Positions 45,667 through 54,587 of a stretch of 64,000 nucleotides of DNA are shown piece after piece (the first letter of the stretch is position 1; every line of letters begins with the position of its first letter). The notes beneath the pieces were generated by a model, which searched no databases, was not told the DNA's origin, and saw only the letters and a list, made by a program, of their open reading frames with translations. Location: the NCBI RefSeq assembly GCF_036860675.1, contig NZ_JAYKGK010000009.1:62001-126000 (forward strand). The letters are read 5' to 3'. This DNA is from Rosettibacter primus. Its GTDB lineage: Bacteria; Bacteroidota; Ignavibacteria; Ignavibacteriales; Melioribacteraceae. A program made the position numbers and the translations under genes.

Positions 45667-46287
45667 TCAGAATTTTCGTTTTTCAATTGTAATTTTCTCT
45701 ATAACTACATTTTGTATTGGTCTATCTTTTTCATCTGTTGGTACTGAATTAATTTCTTTTACTACTTCCATCCCATTAATTACTTTTCCAAAAATTGTAT
45801 GTTTTAAGTCAAGCCATGGAGTTGGAACTACAGTAATAAAAAATTGACTTAGATTAGTATTTGGTCCTGCATTTGCCATAGAAAGAATACCTGGGGAATT
45901 ATGTTTTAATGAAGGAGAAAATTCATCTTCGAATGGACCTCCATAAATGCTCGCTCCACCTCTTCCGGTTCCAGTTGGGTCTCCTCCTTGAATCATAAAA
46001 TCTTTTATCACACGATGAAAAGTTACTCCATCATAAAAACCTTTCGATGACAGGCCAACAAAATTTTTTACAGTTTTAGGTGCTTCGTAAGGGAACAGCT
46101 CAAGTTCAATAGTTCCTATGCTTGTTTTCATTATAGCAATTAATTTCTCATTATTCTTCAATGAAAGAAGTTCTTCTAAGTTAATTTTTATGTCATTTTG
46201 CTTTTTAGCTTCTTTTTGTCCATTTGATGTGCAGGACAAAATCAATATAGAAAAAATTATCATTAGTGAAATTTTATATAGATTCAT
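45667..46287 (-). CDS. cyclophilin-type peptidyl-prolyl isomerase, lipoprotein
   Basis: This 206-residue protein has a lipoprotein signal ending in LILSC (Cys19) and a charged linker. The cyclophilin domain shows FHRVIKDFMIQGGDPTGTG, GPFEDEF, LSMANAGPNTNLSQFFIT and HTIFGKVINGMEVV. The catalytic Arg in FHRVI is present. It likely folds proteins in the periplasm or at the outer membrane. It lies 7 nt after uppP and just before the NSS transporter. Confidence 0.94.
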   Translation of the reverse strand: MNLYKISLMIIFSILILSCTSNGQKEAKKQNDIKINLEELLSLKNNEKLIAIMKTSIGTIELELFPYEAPKTVKNFVGLSSKGFYDGVTFHRVIKDFMIQGGDPTGTGRGGASIYGGPFEDEFSPSLKHNSPGILSMANAGPNTNLSQFFITVVPTPWLDLKHTIFGKVINGMEVVKEINSVPTDEKDRPIQNVVIEKITIEKRKF

Positions 46288-46294
46288 AGATCAC

Positions 46295-47143
46295 CTATGG
46301 TTTTATTAAACCTTGACTGATTAATAATAAAATTAAAATACCAATTACAATCCGATAGATAATAAAAATTAGAGTTGAATTTCTTTTTAAATATCTTAAT
46401 AAAAATTCAATTGACAGATAACCAACAATTCCCGATGCAACTGTTGCAATAATCAAGTTTAATGATGAATTAAAATCAATATATTTTAATGATTCATAAA
46501 ATTCCAGCATACCACTTGCAAAAATTGCAGGAATACTCATCAAAAAAGAAAAACGAGCTGCTGTCTCTCTCTTTAATCCAAGAAATAAACCTGCTGTGAT
46601 TGTAGTTCCAGAACGAGAAGAGCCGGGAATTAATGCAAGAGATTGTGCCAACCCAATTACAAAAGCATCGTACCATTTAATATTACTCATATCACGTTTT
46701 AACTTGCCAGTTTTTTCTGCTATTGCAAGTATAACGGCAAGTAAAATCAAACTTGCTGATATCACATAAAGATTTTTTGTAAGTTCACCTTCAATTATAT
46801 CTTTAAACAGAAGCCCAATTACAGCAACTGGTATTGTTGCAATTACAAGATACCAGCCCATCTTAGAATTTAATGATTGAGTGTTGAAATTTTTTCTTCT
46901 TATAAAATTATCCTGATAAAAATCTTTGATGATATCCATAATATCTTCACGAAAATATACTACTACAGCTATCAAAGTTCCAAGTTGAATTACAGCTATG
47001 AAAGAAGTCCATAATTGTGGCTTATCAGAAGAAATTAGGTTCATTATTTTCCCGGCAACTGTTAAATGCCCTGTGCTGCTTATTGGCAAAAATTCTGTTA
47101 GTCCTTGAATTATACCAAGTATTATTGCTTCGAAAATGTTCAT
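46295..47143 (-). CDS. uppP: undecaprenyl-diphosphatase
   Basis: UppP (BacA) dephosphorylates undecaprenyl pyrophosphate so the carrier can be reused for peptidoglycan and surface sugars. This 282-residue membrane protein has the first signature GLTEFLPISSTGHL, the catalytic PGSSRSGTT and FSFLMSIPAI. About eight helices are present. The gene is preceded by an OMP gene 9 nt away and followed by the cyclophilin. Confidence 0.97.
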   Translation of the reverse strand: MNIFEAIILGIIQGLTEFLPISSTGHLTVAGKIMNLISSDKPQLWTSFIAVIQLGTLIAVVVYFREDIMDIIKDFYQDNFIRRKNFNTQSLNSKMGWYLVIATIPVAVIGLLFKDIIEGELTKNLYVISASLILLAVILAIAEKTGKLKRDMSNIKWYDAFVIGLAQSLALIPGSSRSGTTITAGLFLGLKRETAARFSFLMSIPAIFASGMLEFYESLKYIDFNSSLNLIIATVASGIVGYLSIEFLLRYLKRNSTLIFIIYRIVIGILILLLISQGLIKP

Positions 47144-47152
47144 AGATAATCC

Positions 47153-47794
47153 TTAAAAGATATATGCAATTCCAAGTTTAATTCCAGCTGAAATAGAAGT
47201 CATATTAACTGCTTGACCGTTATAAAAGTTAATTATTTTATTTTGATAAACTTTGTCTTTAAGATCACCCGAATTATCAAATCTCAAGTCAATCCCAATT
47301 ACTGCGTACAGATTATCACTCAATAGTGTATTGCCTTCTGCTTTAATTAGCAATCCAAATCCATTTGTTGAGTAATCAATTTTTGTAATATTATCTTCTG
47401 TCAAAAAGATGAATCTTGGTCCAAGTCCACCGCCAAATTTAAATTTATAACCAGTTCCACTAACAACATAATAAGCAACTAAAGATGGTCTTAAAAAAGT
47501 ATATGATATTTCATAGATGCCGCCTGCACCTATAGGAGCATTGTAAGAATCAATTAAATAACTAAGTTCGCCACCTAATTGAAAATTCTTAGAAATTTTG
47601 TAATTAATTTCACTACTAAAATTAATTGCACTTGAAAAGGATGAAAGTTTTTTACCGAATTGAGAAAAATTGGAATTGATATAATCGCGATAAGATGGAG
47701 TTGATTTAAAATCTAATCCCATTGCAATTTCAAAATCCCATTGTGCATATACTAAAAAAGGAATCACAAAAAAAAGAAAAAATATTTTTTTCAT
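47153..47794 (-). CDS. outer-membrane beta-barrel-like protein
   Basis: This 213-residue protein has a signal peptide (about 1-17, cut near VYAQ), alternating amphipathic strands rich in Gly and aromatics (FGGGLGPRFIFL, SISAGIKLGIAYIF) and a terminal Phe. These features fit a small eight-stranded barrel of the outer membrane. No specific family is recognised. The start overlaps the flippase-like gene by 4 nt. Confidence 0.7.
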   Translation of the reverse strand: MKKIFFLFFVIPFLVYAQWDFEIAMGLDFKSTPSYRDYINSNFSQFGKKLSSFSSAINFSSEINYKISKNFQLGGELSYLIDSYNAPIGAGGIYEISYTFLRPSLVAYYVVSGTGYKFKFGGGLGPRFIFLTEDNITKIDYSTNGFGLLIKAEGNTLLSDNLYAVIGIDLRFDNSGDLKDKVYQNKIINFYNGQAVNMTSISAGIKLGIAYIF

Positions 47795-48867
47795 TTATCC
47801 CCAGATTTAGAATTAAAAACTGTAATAAAATTTTCTTTCGATTCTCCCTTCTTTTCCCTCAATCTGTTAATAATAAAAATCAGCAGCAAAGTTGATGCAA
47901 CAAATACAAAATATTGAATGAAATGAGTCAATATTGCATATGCTGCACTAACTTCATAATTAAAGTTATATAATTTAGAAAGAATAAAAATTGAGATTAT
48001 ATGATATGAACCTGTTCCACCTGGTGTAGGAATTAAAGTGCCAAATGCACTAATAGCCATAAAAACCCAAGCCATTTTCATGTCGATTTCCTGTACCTCA
48101 TGCATATGAAGCATGAAAAATCCCACATAAGTATTTAATGCATAAGTCCAGAACATCAATACTGTTAGAACAATTATCATAAAAAAATTCTTATGCCCTT
48201 TAATACTTGAGAAACCTTCGATGAGTGTAGAAATCAATTCAGTAAATTTATTTGATATCTTTGGATTAATTTTATTAAGAAAACCAAATAATGATGATGT
48301 CAAGCCATGTTCATACTTAACGATTATGACAAGAAGCAGAATTATCACAGATATTATTACAAATCCAATAATTAATGTAGGCTTTAACCAAACTATTTTT
48401 TTGAATAAGTCACCTGAGTAAAATAAAACACTAAGAAATGAAGCTAGTCCAAAAGAAATAATATCAATCACTCTTTCAACTATAATAGTTCCTATCATTG
48501 TAGACCTGGATATTTTTTCCCATTTACCAAGAAATAATCCTCTATAAATTTCCCCGAAACGCGGAATAACACAATTAACACCATACCCTATCATAACTGC
48601 ACCAAATAAATTTAATGATGATGCATCAGGTTTTACAGATTGAATTATTACCTTCCACCGAATAGCACGAATGTAATGAGATATGTAAAAAATAATTATA
48701 TAAATAAACAGCCATATTATAGAAGTTTCGGCGATAAGAGCAAATGATTTTTTTAAATCAATTCCTCTAAAAGCAAGAATTAGAAAAATGATAGTAAGAA
48801 TAACGGGTAGTATGTACCCGCTAAATTTCTTCAGCAATTTTTTATGTTCTTTAACGGAGGTCAACAA
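47791..48867 (-). CDS. YbhN/UPF0104-family membrane protein (flippase-like domain)
   Basis: This 358-residue protein has about eight membrane helices of the lysylphosphatidylglycerol synthase transmembrane (UPF0104) family. The signature stretches are HYIRAIRWKVII, GYGVNCVIPRFGEIYRG and PTPGGTGSYH. It has no catalytic aminoacyl-transfer domain. Members are thought to move or modify lipids; the substrate is unknown. It overlaps lolA by 17 nt and the OMP gene by 4 nt, so envelope assembly is the common theme. Confidence 0.88.
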   Translation of the reverse strand: MLTSVKEHKKLLKKFSGYILPVILTIIFLILAFRGIDLKKSFALIAETSIIWLFIYIIIFYISHYIRAIRWKVIIQSVKPDASSLNLFGAVMIGYGVNCVIPRFGEIYRGLFLGKWEKISRSTMIGTIIVERVIDIISFGLASFLSVLFYSGDLFKKIVWLKPTLIIGFVIISVIILLLVIIVKYEHGLTSSLFGFLNKINPKISNKFTELISTLIEGFSSIKGHKNFFMIIVLTVLMFWTYALNTYVGFFMLHMHEVQEIDMKMAWVFMAISAFGTLIPTPGGTGSYHIISIFILSKLYNFNYEVSAAYAILTHFIQYFVFVASTLLLIFIINRLREKKGESKENFITVFNSKSGDK

Positions 48868-49453
48868 CGCGAATTCCTTTTGGAGGATTAAAGGTAAATT
48901 TATTATCTGGTAAATTTTGATTTATTGTTACATCTTCGAACTGAATGAAATAACACATATCTCCTATATCTGTTACTTCTAATTTAGAAATCATGTTATT
49001 ATTATCTCTCCAGATTTTTATATCTTTCAAATCAAGCAAGCCTTCTTGCGGAATAAGCTGAATTATTTCTTCATTATCTTTTTTCATTAACTTAATTCTG
49101 CAAAGTGATGGATAATTATAAATTATTTTTTCTATCGAGTATGCTGTTGGTTCATCAGAAAAATTACTGATTATAACCTGTTTTTGTTTTTGATTATAAT
49201 TCCAAATAAACTCGCCATTTGAAACAATTAATTGATTTTTTAATTCAACAACAAATTTATTTTTTTTCTTGTAATAAATTTTCCCTTTTAACGCCGCAGA
49301 GCTTTTCACAGATGATTTACAATCTGTTTGGATAAAATTAGCAGTAAAATCTGTAATAGAATTAAACTTACTCTGAATTTTTTTTAAGGACTCAATGCCA
49401 CTTTGTGCATATAAGATTTGAAATGAAAACAAAAAGAGAAATATAAGTTTCAT
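48851..49453 (-). CDS. lolA: LolA-like outer-membrane lipoprotein carrier
   Basis: This 200-residue protein has a signal peptide (about 1-16, YAQS) and a LolA fold. Markers are FNSITDFTANFIQTD, LKGKIYYKKKNKFVVE, NGEFIWNYNQKQKQVII and the ending FTFNPPKGIRVVDL. LolA ferries lipoproteins across the periplasm; Bacteroidota-type homologues are sometimes only generic carriers. The 5' end overlaps the ftsK stop by 4 nt, the conserved ftsK-lolA order. Confidence 0.88.
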   Translation of the reverse strand: MKLIFLFLFSFQILYAQSGIESLKKIQSKFNSITDFTANFIQTDCKSSVKSSAALKGKIYYKKKNKFVVELKNQLIVSNGEFIWNYNQKQKQVIISNFSDEPTAYSIEKIIYNYPSLCRIKLMKKDNEEIIQLIPQEGLLDLKDIKIWRDNNNMISKLEVTDIGDMCYFIQFEDVTINQNLPDNKFTFNPPKGIRVVDLR

Positions 49454-51885
49454 AGAGACCTTAATATTGTTTCGAGTTGTTCTTCATTTTCAACAATTAC
49501 TTCGCGTGCTTTGCTGCCTTCCGCAGGACCAACGATACCAACCTGCTCAAGCTGGTCTACAATTCTAGCTGCACGCGAATAACCTAATTTTAATTTTCTT
49601 TGCAAAAGAGAAACAGAACCTTGCTGATGACGAACTACAATTCTTGCAGCTTCTTCAAACATTGGGTCTAAGTCAGATAAAAAATTACTAAGTTCAGCTT
49701 TTTTCTTTTCATAAAGTGAAGGAAGAAAATATCTTTTCGAATAACCTTTCTGCTGATAAATAAAATTTGTTACTCTTTCAATTTCTTCAGTTGTAATAAA
49801 TGCATTTTGAATACGAATTGGTTTTGGCATTCCAGCAGGTAAGAAAAGCATATCCCCGCTTCCAAGCAATTGTTCCGCACCGTTCATATCAAGTATTGTT
49901 CTTGAATCAATTTTAGTAGCAACCTGATATGCAATCCTTGCACTAAAATTTGCTTTAATCACTCCAGTTATAACATTTACAGATGGTCTTTGAGTTGCAA
50001 GAATCAAATGAATTCCCACAGCACGAGCAAGCTGAGCTAAACGAGCAATTGGTTCTTCTACTTCTTTCCCGGATGTCATCATTAAATCTGCAAGTTCATC
50101 TATAATAACAATTATGTAAGGCAATTTATGATGTTTGATTTCATCAGTATCATGAGGACGAGTTCTTGGGTTCATTACTTTTTTGTTGTAATCAACAATG
50201 TTACGCACGCCAGCTTTTGCAAGTTTGTCATAACGTTTTTCCATTTCATATTCAACTGCTTTTAGAGCAAGTAATGCATTTGATGGAGTAGTTATTATTT
50301 CTTCTTCTAAATCTGGAGATACAGCAAGGAAATGTCTGCTCAATTTTTTATAGAAAGAAAGCTCAATTTTTTTAGGGTCGAATATAACAAATTTAACATC
50401 AGAAGGATGTTTGGAATAAATTAAACTATGAATTATCATATTAATACCAACACTTTTACCAGAACCAGTAGAACCAGCAATCAACAGATGAGGCATTTTA
50501 GCTAAGTCTGTAATGTATACTTCGCCTGAAATTGTTTTACCAAGAGCAAGAGGAAGTTCTGCTTTTGAATCTTTTAATTTACTTATGACAGATTTTGCAC
50601 GAACAAGTGATGATTCAGCATTTGGTATTTCTACACCAATTGCACTTTTGCCCGGAATTGGTGCAATAATTCTTATTCCTCGAGCTGCAAGAGCCAATGC
50701 AATATCATGCTCGAGACTAACAATTCTGCTAATCTTAACACCCGGAGCAGGAACAATTTCATAAAGTGTAACAACAGGACCTGGAGTTACAGTTATATCT
50801 TCAATTTCTATATCAAAAAGTGCAAGCTTTTCTTTTAACAGTTCGGCATTTCTTTTTAATTCATTTTCATGAATTTTAACTTCTTCGTCATCAGGTGTTA
50901 TTAATAAATCTAAACTTGGTGGAGTATAATCAATTTCTTCGTTCCATTGGTCAGGAAGTTCAGCTTCTTTTTCTTTATCAACAACAGGAAACTCTTCTTC
51001 TGTATCTATCTTTTCTGTTTTTCTTATATCTTGTTTTTTTATTTTTAATGGTTTTTCTTCTTCGGGAATTTTTTCTAATTCATCTTTTTTGATGATTCTA
51101 ATTTTTGTTTCTGTCTTCTTTGGCTTTTTATCCTCTTCATCTTCATCAGATTCTTCTAATCTATCTGTTTGCTGATTTTTTATTTTAATAATATTATCAA
51201 TAGAAAGTTCTTCCTCAGATTCAGTTTCTTCTTTTGTAATTTCTTCTTTATAAAATTTCTTCATAAAATTCAGTATTGAACCGAATTGAACATCAAATGC
51301 AATTATTAATGTAATTATCATTCCAGCAGATAACAAAATTAAGCTGCCCAATCCACCCATTAAATTGCTTAAGGCTGCACCAAAATAATCACCAACATTA
51401 CCAGATAGTTCATAATAATCTTTTAATAACCCAAATTCTTTTGCATTTCGTAAAACACCAAAAAATGTTGATAGCAGAATTCCAATTACAAGAAAGAAAT
51501 TAGTGAAGTAAACAGCTAATTTCGAATCACCACCTTTTAAAATTGTATAACCCCAAACAAAAAGAATTACAGGAAAGATTAAAGAAAAATATCCAAGCGT
51601 TGAATGAATAAAAAAGTTGGAAACATAAGCACCAAAAATACCAAGCCAGTTGTGAGTGTGAGCTGCTTTTTCTTTTAATTTTGGATTAGCAAAAAAGATA
51701 TTGAATAAGTCGGTAAAGCGGTAAGAAAAAAAAGCATCATCATAACGTGAATAAGAAAGTATACTCAAAAAAATAAAAAGAGATAGAACTATTAAAAGTA
51801 TGCCTGAAATTTTTTTCTTCTTTTTAGGAGATATTACAAAAAATTCTTTCTCATTATTGTCATATGTATTTCTTTTTTTAGACAT
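49450..51885 (-). CDS. ftsK: DNA translocase FtsK/SpoIIIE
   Basis: FtsK pumps chromosome ends through the closing septum and activates Xer at dif. I use the ATG at 51885 (811 residues) rather than a TTG 17 codons upstream inside comB. The order is a membrane domain with about four helices (to about 200) and an acidic linker. The motor follows, with Walker A AGSTGSGKSVGIN, Walker B IVIIDELADLMM and LARAVGIHLILATQRPS. The C-terminal winged-helix gamma domain (QGSVSLLQRKLKLGYSRAARIVDQLE) reads KOPS. A Xer recombinase gene lies in the same window. Confidence 0.97.
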   Translation of the reverse strand: MSKKRNTYDNNEKEFFVISPKKKKKISGILLIVLSLFIFLSILSYSRYDDAFFSYRFTDLFNIFFANPKLKEKAAHTHNWLGIFGAYVSNFFIHSTLGYFSLIFPVILFVWGYTILKGGDSKLAVYFTNFFLVIGILLSTFFGVLRNAKEFGLLKDYYELSGNVGDYFGAALSNLMGGLGSLILLSAGMIITLIIAFDVQFGSILNFMKKFYKEEITKEETESEEELSIDNIIKIKNQQTDRLEESDEDEEDKKPKKTETKIRIIKKDELEKIPEEEKPLKIKKQDIRKTEKIDTEEEFPVVDKEKEAELPDQWNEEIDYTPPSLDLLITPDDEEVKIHENELKRNAELLKEKLALFDIEIEDITVTPGPVVTLYEIVPAPGVKISRIVSLEHDIALALAARGIRIIAPIPGKSAIGVEIPNAESSLVRAKSVISKLKDSKAELPLALGKTISGEVYITDLAKMPHLLIAGSTGSGKSVGINMIIHSLIYSKHPSDVKFVIFDPKKIELSFYKKLSRHFLAVSPDLEEEIITTPSNALLALKAVEYEMEKRYDKLAKAGVRNIVDYNKKVMNPRTRPHDTDEIKHHKLPYIIVIIDELADLMMTSGKEVEEPIARLAQLARAVGIHLILATQRPSVNVITGVIKANFSARIAYQVATKIDSRTILDMNGAEQLLGSGDMLFLPAGMPKPIRIQNAFITTEEIERVTNFIYQQKGYSKRYFLPSLYEKKKAELSNFLSDLDPMFEEAARIVVRHQQGSVSLLQRKLKLGYSRAARIVDQLEQVGIVGPAEGSKAREVIVENEEQLETILRSL

Positions 51886-51907
51886 ACTTTGAAAATCGAC
51901 TTTTATT

Positions 51908-52627
51908 TCAGAGTCTTTTAATAGAACCTGATACAAAATAAGGAATCACATCGGTTATTCCATATTTTGAACATTCTATAATGTCATCAAGAAAACCATT
52001 TTCTATTAACAGTTTGCCGTGTTCTGTACTACTCAAAAATTCATATAAATTTTTTCCCATTTGCTTGTTCAAAGTTAAACTTGCTACGGCTGAATCAGAA
52101 AGTTGAATGTCCTTATTTTGTGAATAAATTTCATTAATAAGCATACCGGCACATACAGCATCTTCAAGATTAAATAATCCATTAGTTCCTGCACAAATAA
52201 TTTCAAAATCAAGATTGAGATTTATCAGGTGTTTTGCAAGTGCAGGTAAGTTTAAGAAACAACCAATAAATAAATTTTCACAGAATTTTGCTTTTACTAT
52301 GCTTTTACTTCCATTTGTTGTATATAAAATTATTGATTTACCGGCAACTATTTCCGGTTTATATTCCAAAGGAGAATTTCCAAGATTAAATCCTTCAACC
52401 ATTTTAGTATTTCTTTCACCGCATAGTAAAGTCTGGCTTTTAAATGCATCACTTGAAATTTTCATTGCAAAATCAAGTGTGCTTACAGGAATAACTTCTC
52501 TAGCACCATTTGATAGAGCAGTTGTTATCACAGAGGAGGCTCTGAGAACATCAATCATTACAGCAGTTTTACCTGTAAAGTAGAGTTCATCAAGAAAAAT
52601 ATTAGAGAATAATACATTAATTTTCAT
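51908..52627 (-). CDS. comB: ComB-like 2-phosphosulfolactate phosphatase family protein
   Basis: This 239-residue protein of the ComB fold has VMIDVLRASSVITTAL, LLCGERNTKMVEGFNLGNSP, LYTTNGSKSI and CAGTNGLFNLEDAVCAG. In methanogens ComB makes sulfolactate for coenzyme M. Many bacteria that do not make coenzyme M carry a homologue whose substrate is unclear. No ComA or ComC partner is in the window. It stands 1 nt after gcvT and just before ftsK. Confidence 0.88.
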   Translation of the reverse strand: MKINVLFSNIFLDELYFTGKTAVMIDVLRASSVITTALSNGAREVIPVSTLDFAMKISSDAFKSQTLLCGERNTKMVEGFNLGNSPLEYKPEIVAGKSIILYTTNGSKSIVKAKFCENLFIGCFLNLPALAKHLINLNLDFEIICAGTNGLFNLEDAVCAGMLINEIYSQNKDIQLSDSAVASLTLNKQMGKNLYEFLSSTEHGKLLIENGFLDDIIECSKYGITDVIPYFVSGSIKRL

Positions 52628-52628
52628 A

Positions 52629-53711
52629 TCAGTTCTTCACAAATGGTAATTTAGTGACAATTGCAGGAATTTCTTTTTCCCTTATTAAAAAATTAACTTG
52701 AGTACCTTCCTTAGCATAGTCAATTGAAACATAGCCAAGAGCAATTGCTTTTTCAAGTATCGGGCTTACAGTTCCACTTGTAACTTTTCCAATTATTTTG
52801 CCATCTGCTTTTAAGTCATATCCATGACGAGGAAAAACCTTTTCTTCAGATATCAATGGAACCAATTTTCTTTTCAAACCTTCTTCTTTAATTTTTAGCA
52901 ATGCTTCTTTGCCAATGAATGAATTTTTTTTCAACTTGGTAATCCAACTGAGATTAGCTTCAAGTGGATTGGTAGTCTGGTCAATATCATTGCCATAAAG
53001 GCAATATCCCATTTCGAGTCTTAATGAATCCCTTGCTCCAAGCCCAGCAGGCTGAATATTAAATTCTTTACCTGCATCAAATAAATCATTCCATACTTTT
53101 TCTGCTACTTGTTCATTTCCCTTGAAATATAATTCATAGCCTAATTCTCCAGTGTATCCAGTTCTAGATACAATCATATCAACATTTGCAATCCTAGCAA
53201 AAAAGAAATGATAATATTCCAAATCAAGAGGACGGTCGCACAATTTTTCAATTACAAATTTTGAATTTGGTCCTTGAACAGCAAGCAGAGAATAATCATC
53301 GCTTTCATCTGATATATCAACATCAAAAAGATTATTCTTTTTCATCCATTCAAAATCTTTATCTTTATTTGATGCATTAACAACAAACATATATTCTTTA
53401 TCGTTGATTTTATAAACAAGTAAATCATCAATAATCCCGCCATCAGGATAACACATAACAGAATATTGAACTCTACCATTAGTTAACATTGAGGCATCAT
53501 TAGTTGTGATATATTGAACAAAATCAAGAGCCTTTTCTCCTCGAATAAAAATTTCTCCCATGTGCGAAACATCAAAAACACCAACAGAATTTCTTACCGC
53601 TTTATGCTCTGCAATTATTGAAGAATACTGAACAGGCATTTTGAACCCAGCAAAGTCAACAATTTTAGCTCTTAGCTTTTCGTGAATGGGATAGAATTTT
53701 GTTTTTTTCAT
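52629..53711 (-). CDS. gcvT: aminomethyltransferase (glycine cleavage T protein)
   Basis: GcvT moves the aminomethyl carbon to tetrahydrofolate and releases ammonia. The protein has 360 residues from the ATG at 53711; a TTG nine codons earlier would overlap the transaldolase gene. The family features are FAGFKMPVQYSSI, GVFDVSHMGEI, RTGYTGELGYELY, GLGARDSLRLEMGYCLYG and TSGTVSP. The P, L and H proteins are not in the window, so the complex is encoded in scattered loci. Confidence 0.96.
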   Translation of the reverse strand: MKKTKFYPIHEKLRAKIVDFAGFKMPVQYSSIIAEHKAVRNSVGVFDVSHMGEIFIRGEKALDFVQYITTNDASMLTNGRVQYSVMCYPDGGIIDDLLVYKINDKEYMFVVNASNKDKDFEWMKKNNLFDVDISDESDDYSLLAVQGPNSKFVIEKLCDRPLDLEYYHFFFARIANVDMIVSRTGYTGELGYELYFKGNEQVAEKVWNDLFDAGKEFNIQPAGLGARDSLRLEMGYCLYGNDIDQTTNPLEANLSWITKLKKNSFIGKEALLKIKEEGLKRKLVPLISEEKVFPRHGYDLKADGKIIGKVTSGTVSPILEKAIALGYVSIDYAKEGTQVNFLIREKEIPAIVTKLPFVKN

Positions 53712-53716
53712 TTCAT

Positions 53717-54361
53717 CTATTGATTTAGTTTTTTCCAATCTGAAAGAAATTTTTCCAATCCAATATCAGTTAAAGGATGCTTGAAAAGTTTTTCTATGAC
53801 ATCAAAAGGAATCGTAGCTATATGAGCTCCCATCATTGCTGCTTCTACTACATGTAAAGGATGACGAACACTTGCAACTATAATTTCTGTTTTAAAATTA
53901 TAATTACGATAGATTTGAACAATTTGTGCTATTAAGGCCATTCCTTCATGACTGATATCATCAAGTCTGCCAACAAACGGGCTTACATAAGTTGCACCTG
54001 CTTTTGCTGCTAAAATTGCTTGCGGTGCCGAAAAACATAAAGTAACATTAGTCTTAATTCCTTCTGATGATAATGTTTTTACAGCTTTAATTCCTTCTTT
54101 AATCAGAGGAATTTTAACCACAATATTTTTATGAATCTTTGAAAGTTCTCTTGCTTCTTTTAGAATCCCATCATAATCAGTTGACACAACTTCAGCACTT
54201 ATAGGGCCATCAACAATTTTAACAATTTCTTCCAAAAGTTCTCTAAAGTTTTTTCCCTCTTTAGCTACAAGAGATGGATTAGTTGTAACTCCATCAAGTA
54301 AACCATAAGAAGCTGCTTCTTTTATATGATTTATATTAGCTGAATCAATAAAAAATTTCAT
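53717..54361 (-). CDS. fsa: transaldolase/fructose-6-phosphate aldolase-like protein
   Basis: This 214-residue class I aldolase is of the small TalC/FSA group. The Schiff-base Lys83 is in VVKIPL, with DGVTTNPSLVAKEG at the start and ATYVSPFVGRLDDI in the middle. Length and sequence do not by themselves separate a true transaldolase from fructose-6-phosphate aldolase. GGAGG 5 nt before the ATG is a strong ribosome binding site. It is the first gene of an operon leading into gcvT, comB and ftsK. Confidence 0.92.
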   Translation of the reverse strand: MKFFIDSANINHIKEAASYGLLDGVTTNPSLVAKEGKNFRELLEEIVKIVDGPISAEVVSTDYDGILKEARELSKIHKNIVVKIPLIKEGIKAVKTLSSEGIKTNVTLCFSAPQAILAAKAGATYVSPFVGRLDDISHEGMALIAQIVQIYRNYNFKTEIIVASVRHPLHVVEAAMMGAHIATIPFDVIEKLFKHPLTDIGLEKFLSDWKKLNQ

Positions 54362-54587
54362 TGTTACCTCCTAATGACCAAATTGTTTACTGAAAAATTA
54401 ATAAAATTGATTCACATAAATATGATATAAAATTTTTTAATGTGATAAATTCTATTTTATTATTGACGTAAAACAAATCACAAAATTCATTCAAAAATAA
54501 TTTTAAAAAAATAAAATATTCATTAAGCTCTCATTAATTAAGCAGATTTATTCTAATCAATTTTCATTCATTTAACAGCAAAAAAAT
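54362..54587 (-). promoter_or_regulatory. AT-rich intergenic region with the probable fsa promoter
   Basis: This 226-nt gap is the longest non-coding stretch in the window. On the minus strand TTGTTT (54471-54476) and TAGAAT (54449-54454) are 16 bp apart, giving a leader of about 80 nt before fsa. An inverted repeat TCACAT/ATGTGA (54412-54417 and 54440-54445) spans the expected start of the transcript. I see no small gene and no clear terminator for the upstream RNase E/G gene. Confidence 0.35.
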
